From: Pinus tabuliformis
Lineage: Eukaryota > Streptophyta > Pinopsida > Pinales > Pinaceae
NCBI GenBank assembly: GCA_031772625.1
Contig: CM062807.1
Location: forward strand, 1,145,305,007-1,145,369,006
Length of the DNA stretch: 64,000 nucleotides
Reading direction: 5' to 3'
Part shown: piece after piece, positions 61,128 through 64,000 of the stretch
Layout of the letters: each line of letters starts with the position of its first letter
Position numbering within the stretch: the stretch's first letter is position 1
Notes under the pieces: model-generated
The model's database searches: none
What the model was told of the DNA's origin: nothing
What the model saw: only the letters and a program-made list of their open reading frames with translations
Position numbers and translations under genes: made by a program

Positions 61128-61142
61128 GATTGCCCCCTAAAG
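61128..61142 (-). promoter_or_regulatory. Probable polypurine tract
   Basis: Reads actttagggggcaatc on the minus strand up to the TGTTACAC LTR start. It is purine-rich with a G5 core, in the right place if the element runs on the minus strand. Confidence 0.5.
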
Positions 61143-61499
61143 TGCGAAGCCTGTAATAGATTAGGGTTTTGTATTATCTAGGAAGGGTGAAGCGCTTTAT
61201 CATTTCAAGGATTATCTCGTGGAGAGCCTGGTCAGAACCTGCAATTTTCAACACAAAATACATGTATAAGATTATATCATCACTGAGGTAGGCATTCCCA
61301 TACTCAGATCAAAACTTTAACTAACATACTAACTACTATGATACAGGGATGATCTTGCAGTACATCATAATCATAGACTTTTGTAGACACAGTATGGACG
61401 CAGCCATCTGTTTATGATTAGTCTACTTAGATAATGAATACAAAATTCCTCGCAGCCTGGATGGTGGAAACTAGATCCAGGGTCTTCATTTCTACTTCC

Positions 61500-61830
61500 C
61501 AAATTGGTACGATTCTAGCCATGCGAATAAATGAGTTGATGTCGAACATGGTAGAAACCACTTGATTACCAGTCCATGATGTAAACTGTTAACAAGTGTG
61601 AGAGAGATCACCAGTAATGTCAATGGTTCTCAAAGTACCCAGTACAATCCATGAGATGTGAATGAATGAGTTGATGTCGAACATTTCACGGAATCCTTTG
61701 ATCGAAAGTCAATGATGTAAACTGACGTCAAAGGCGAGAAACCTGCCATTGATGCATGCAGACTTCAAGGTACTGACGATTTCTAAGTCATCTCTCTAGA
61801 TAATGTGCTGATGTCGATAGAAAGCGACCC
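61500..61830. repeat. Diverged direct repeats, period about 140 bp
   Basis: The block atgagttgatgtcgaacat followed by atgatgtaaactg occurs at about 61531-61590 and 61666-61722. A weaker third copy (gtgctgatgtcgatagaaag) lies near 61806. Confidence 0.6.
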
Positions 61831-62317
61831 GTTACAGGAAAGCCCACAACACGAAATCATTGTTCAAGTTGAAGAAATGTTGTTGTAAGGACCGACTCAG
61901 GGATGGTCAAATGGATGACAAGTATTTTGCAGATGAAAGTTTTGTTTGCAGACCTCTTGAACACATAACAACACGACAGATGGTTTGGTGATAAACGACT
62001 CAAAGTTAATCCCCGAAACCCGGCTGAAGACTTTCAAAGTGGCTTGATCAAATGTGAGGTAAAAGATTTCCCAACCCAGGTGAATGAAAAGTGTCGTGTT
62101 CAAGAGTGGTAATAAAGTTTCTTCTGAGACAAAAGATAACAAACAGGTTCATTCTTCTCTCTTTTCTCCCACCATTTATGGCAAGTACCTATTTATTTTT
62201 AACAAGCTTGAGGAGGATAACATATGCTTGATTATAAGCTCATCCTTCGGATGAGTCCAACCTAGTTTTGATTCGAACCCTAGGAAGGAGTGGTTCGTTC
62301 CTGTTTGTAATTGAACA

Positions 62318-62740
62318 GGTCCTTTACTGTGAAATTTTAACGAGTCCAGTATAGGAGAAACTCGGCGTTTTTCAATTTTAGAGAGTCTGAAAAACTTAAG
62401 AAGACTCCAAGTTGAACTTTTTCGTAGATTTGTGTCCCTCAAGCCCGAAAAAGTATAAAATAATACCTGGGGGAACCGCTTGATCTTGCGACCAAGGAGT
62501 ACTTTCATAATTAGTGCCACTGACCTGAAAAGTAAAAAGCGATCAAGGACACGTCGTTTTATTTCCGTATCGAGTTTGAAACAACAAAAACCCGGAAACC
62601 TTTTCCTGTTTTTACGGTCAGAAAAGGGCTATAAGGGGACCATCTTTTAATTCCGTTTTAACGAGTGTAAAAGAAACGCTCGGCAATCTTTTCATATTTT
62701 AGGAGTCAGAAAAGGGCTTAAAAGATGACTCTGATATTTT
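62318..62740. repeat. Diverged tandem repeats of about 90-115 bp
   Basis: Three copies share the order 'ttaacgagt / atcgagt', 'gaaac.c.cgg', 'ctttt..tatttt', and 'gtcagaaaagggctt'. They lie at about 62322-62412, 62553-62640 and 62645-62735. Together with 61500-61830 they form a repeat-rich, non-coding region between the LTR and the ORF at 63365. Confidence 0.6.
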
Positions 62741-62896
62741 GGTTCGTGAAAAATGACAATTTTCCCTCTAAATCCCTTTGTCCTGCACAAAAACGACACA
62801 TTACTCATACCTGTTTAAGATAGGCAAAAATGCATTGAAAAATATCATTCCATGGTGAAAAATGAACAAACCTAGCATTCATTCATCCAAAAAACC

Positions 62897-62905
62897 TATA
62901 AAAAG
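62897..62905 (+). promoter_or_regulatory. Possible TATA box for the ORF at 63365
   Basis: TATAAAAAG, about 460 bases before the ATG, followed by a leader with plausible splice sites (CCAG|GTATTT at 63027/63028 and GTGTAG|GG at 63354/63355). Inference from sequence only. Confidence 0.4.
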
Positions 62906-63124
62906 ACTTTTTACCATGTCATTTTTACCATTTTACTGTTGAGGTTGAAAAAAGGGCTTTTGGCAAGAAACTTCCCGTGGTCGCTGCAGAGAATCCGACT
63001 GTCAGAATCGAACGCCGTCTCTTCCAGGTATTTCACAACATCCTCCTCTTCAATTTCATCCGATTAAAAGTTTGTTTTAGGTTTTAGTTTTGATTTTTGG
63101 GGGGTTTTGGGTTTTAAAATCCGC

Positions 63125-63290
63125 TCTGCGGGGTACGCAGGTGCCCTAAGGGTGACCTGCGTCCCCCGACTTTTTCCCACACAGGAAAAAGGTCGGGGTA
63201 CGCAGCCCACCTTCGGGCCAGCTGCGTCCTGACGCTCTGTTTCCTAAACGTGGGGTGCGTCCCCCGCGAAAGGCGGAATTTGAAACCCCA
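63125..63290. repeat. GC-rich hairpin cluster
   Basis: Three inverted repeats follow each other: GGGGTACGCAGGT (63130-63142) with ACCTGCGTCCCCC (63155-63167, one mismatch); CGACTTTTTCC (63167-63177) with GGAAAAAGGTCG (63184-63195); GGGGTACGCAGC (63195-63206) with GCTGCGTCC (63221-63229). The same words (gcgtaccc, acgcag, ctgcgt) also occur at 60880-60985 in the LTR. The cluster lies within the proposed 5' leader intron of the ORF. Confidence 0.7.
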
Positions 63291-63364
63291 AACTCCACAA
63301 ACAACCATTTGAATTTTCCCAAATCAATTCTAATCTTCATTTCTTGGTGTGTAGGGCACTCACC

Positions 63365-64000
63365 ATGTTGGATTGGAGAGAAAGAGAGCACGAGGACGTT
63401 GATTTAGCTGCAATTAATCATCAACCTTCCATTGATGCCCTAAAAGCATGCGGACTATATAAATACTGGGCCATACCTGGCATGAGGGCTCAGGTGAGAT
63501 TCTTGGAGTGGCTGGTTGAGAGATGGAACATTCATGAGCAATGCTTTTACATCGGAGGGCACCAACTCGAGATAGAGCCCTCTGACATATACTTTCTCAC
63601 TGGCTTGCCGAATAGGGGCGAGCAACTCAATCTAGTCGGGACTAGGCCGGGTGGCCAATCCCTTGCTAGTCTCTGGGCAGATTGGTGCATACCCAATCAA
63701 CACCATGCGAAAGGCGTAGAAATCAAACACATCTCTCTACGTGAACTCAAGGTTATAGCTTTCACGGTTACCAGAATTTGCGGGGCAGCCGCTTTACATA
63801 TTGCCACCGGGTCCCAAATGCGGATGGCGATTGACTGTTTCCAAGGCACCATTTTCAACTGGTGTGATGCTGTGTCGGCCAATATGAAGGGCCAACTGAC
63901 TAGGGCAAAGAACGGACAACTGAATACCTTTGGATATGGGCCTCTAGTTGTGAGCTTTGCCTTAGAGAGAGTTCCGATGCTGATCCCTCAGCAACTCACT
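63365..64000 (+). CDS. Unbroken ORF with TGLP motif, runs off the window end
   Basis: From the ATG at 63365 (context actcaccATGt) 212 codons are open to the last base, without one stop, in a region where every other coding sequence is broken. The product starts MLDWREREHEDVDLAAINHQ and has LYKYWAIPGMRAQVRFLEWL, a YIGGHQLEIEPSDIYFLTGL segment ending TGLPNRGEQ, RELKVIAFTVTRICGAAALH, QGTIFNWCDAVSANMKGQL and SFALERVPMLIPQQL. No signal peptide or membrane helix is evident. The hxGHxLxIxxxDIxxLTGLPxxGE pattern resembles the core of plant-mobile-domain-like proteins, found in plant transposons, in accessory ORFs of Tat gypsy elements and in host genes. The exact family is not recognised. If the LTR at 60076 belongs to the same element, this ORF is antisense to that element's gag-pol. 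Confidence 0.7.
   Translation, partial: MLDWREREHEDVDLAAINHQPSIDALKACGLYKYWAIPGMRAQVRFLEWLVERWNIHEQCFYIGGHQLEIEPSDIYFLTGLPNRGEQLNLVGTRPGGQSLASLWADWCIPNQHHAKGVEIKHISLRELKVIAFTVTRICGAAALHIATGSQMRMAIDCFQGTIFNWCDAVSANMKGQLTRAKNGQLNTFGYGPLVVSFALERVPMLIPQQLT

Noticed and set aside
61897-62520. Minus-strand frames of 81 and 114 codons
   Set aside because: They run through tandem repeats and show no domain; more likely the 3' untranslated region.

Overview
This 64 kb window is nuclear DNA from a plant with a large, repeat-filled genome. I find no complete ordinary host gene, no rRNA, no true tRNA and no CRISPR array. Almost everything recognisable is a transposable element: Ty3/gypsy and Ty1/copia LTR retrotransposons, LINE fragments, tRNA-derived SINEs and a foldback element. 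Many are nested, and most have decayed through in-frame stops that fit C-to-T change. A gymnosperm such as a conifer is my best guess from the AT-rich, old, nested layout, but the sequence does not prove it.

Layout: 1-2735, 3' end of a gypsy chromovirus (+) with its 3' LTR. 4010-7460, a decayed LINE (-) split by a GC-rich poly(A)-tailed insertion with a 17-bp target duplication (4245-5346). 8661-9216, a foldback element. 12005-12395, RNase H end of another LINE (-). Next to it, a tRNA-derived SINE is split by a 7.3 kb gypsy-type element (12457-19779, coding on -, duplication GTCCA). That element lacks gag, protease and RT but keeps RNase H, integrase and a long extra ORF after integrase. 20020-33543 is a large LTR element with an Asp-tRNA-type primer site and no recognisable protein domains inside. 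A nearly intact copia element (27502-33421, -, duplication CATAG) sits in its right LTR. 35087-35717 is a gag-like remnant; 37330-38240 (+) and 39480-40215 (-) are LINE fragments. 41864-47739 is a complete but decayed gypsy chromovirus (-, duplication TTTTA).

The last 16 kb holds a decayed ORF with a TGLP motif and a basic tail (48729-51556, +), a decayed unknown ORF (53898-54590, +), and a gypsy pol fragment with an extra RNase H before the RT (56411-60074, -). At 60075/60076 an LTR interrupts that pol fragment. Beyond the LTR lie a polypurine tract, diverged tandem repeats, GC-rich hairpins, and an unbroken reading frame (63365 to the window end, +). LTR features suggest the host element runs on the minus strand, so this ORF would be an antisense accessory gene like those known in the Tat lineage. 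It is the most interesting item here and continues past the window.

Reconstructed order of events in the middle: an old LINE was hit by a SINE, the SINE by the 7.3 kb element, the adjoining LINE-like sequence by the large non-coding LTR element, and that element's LTR by the copia element.
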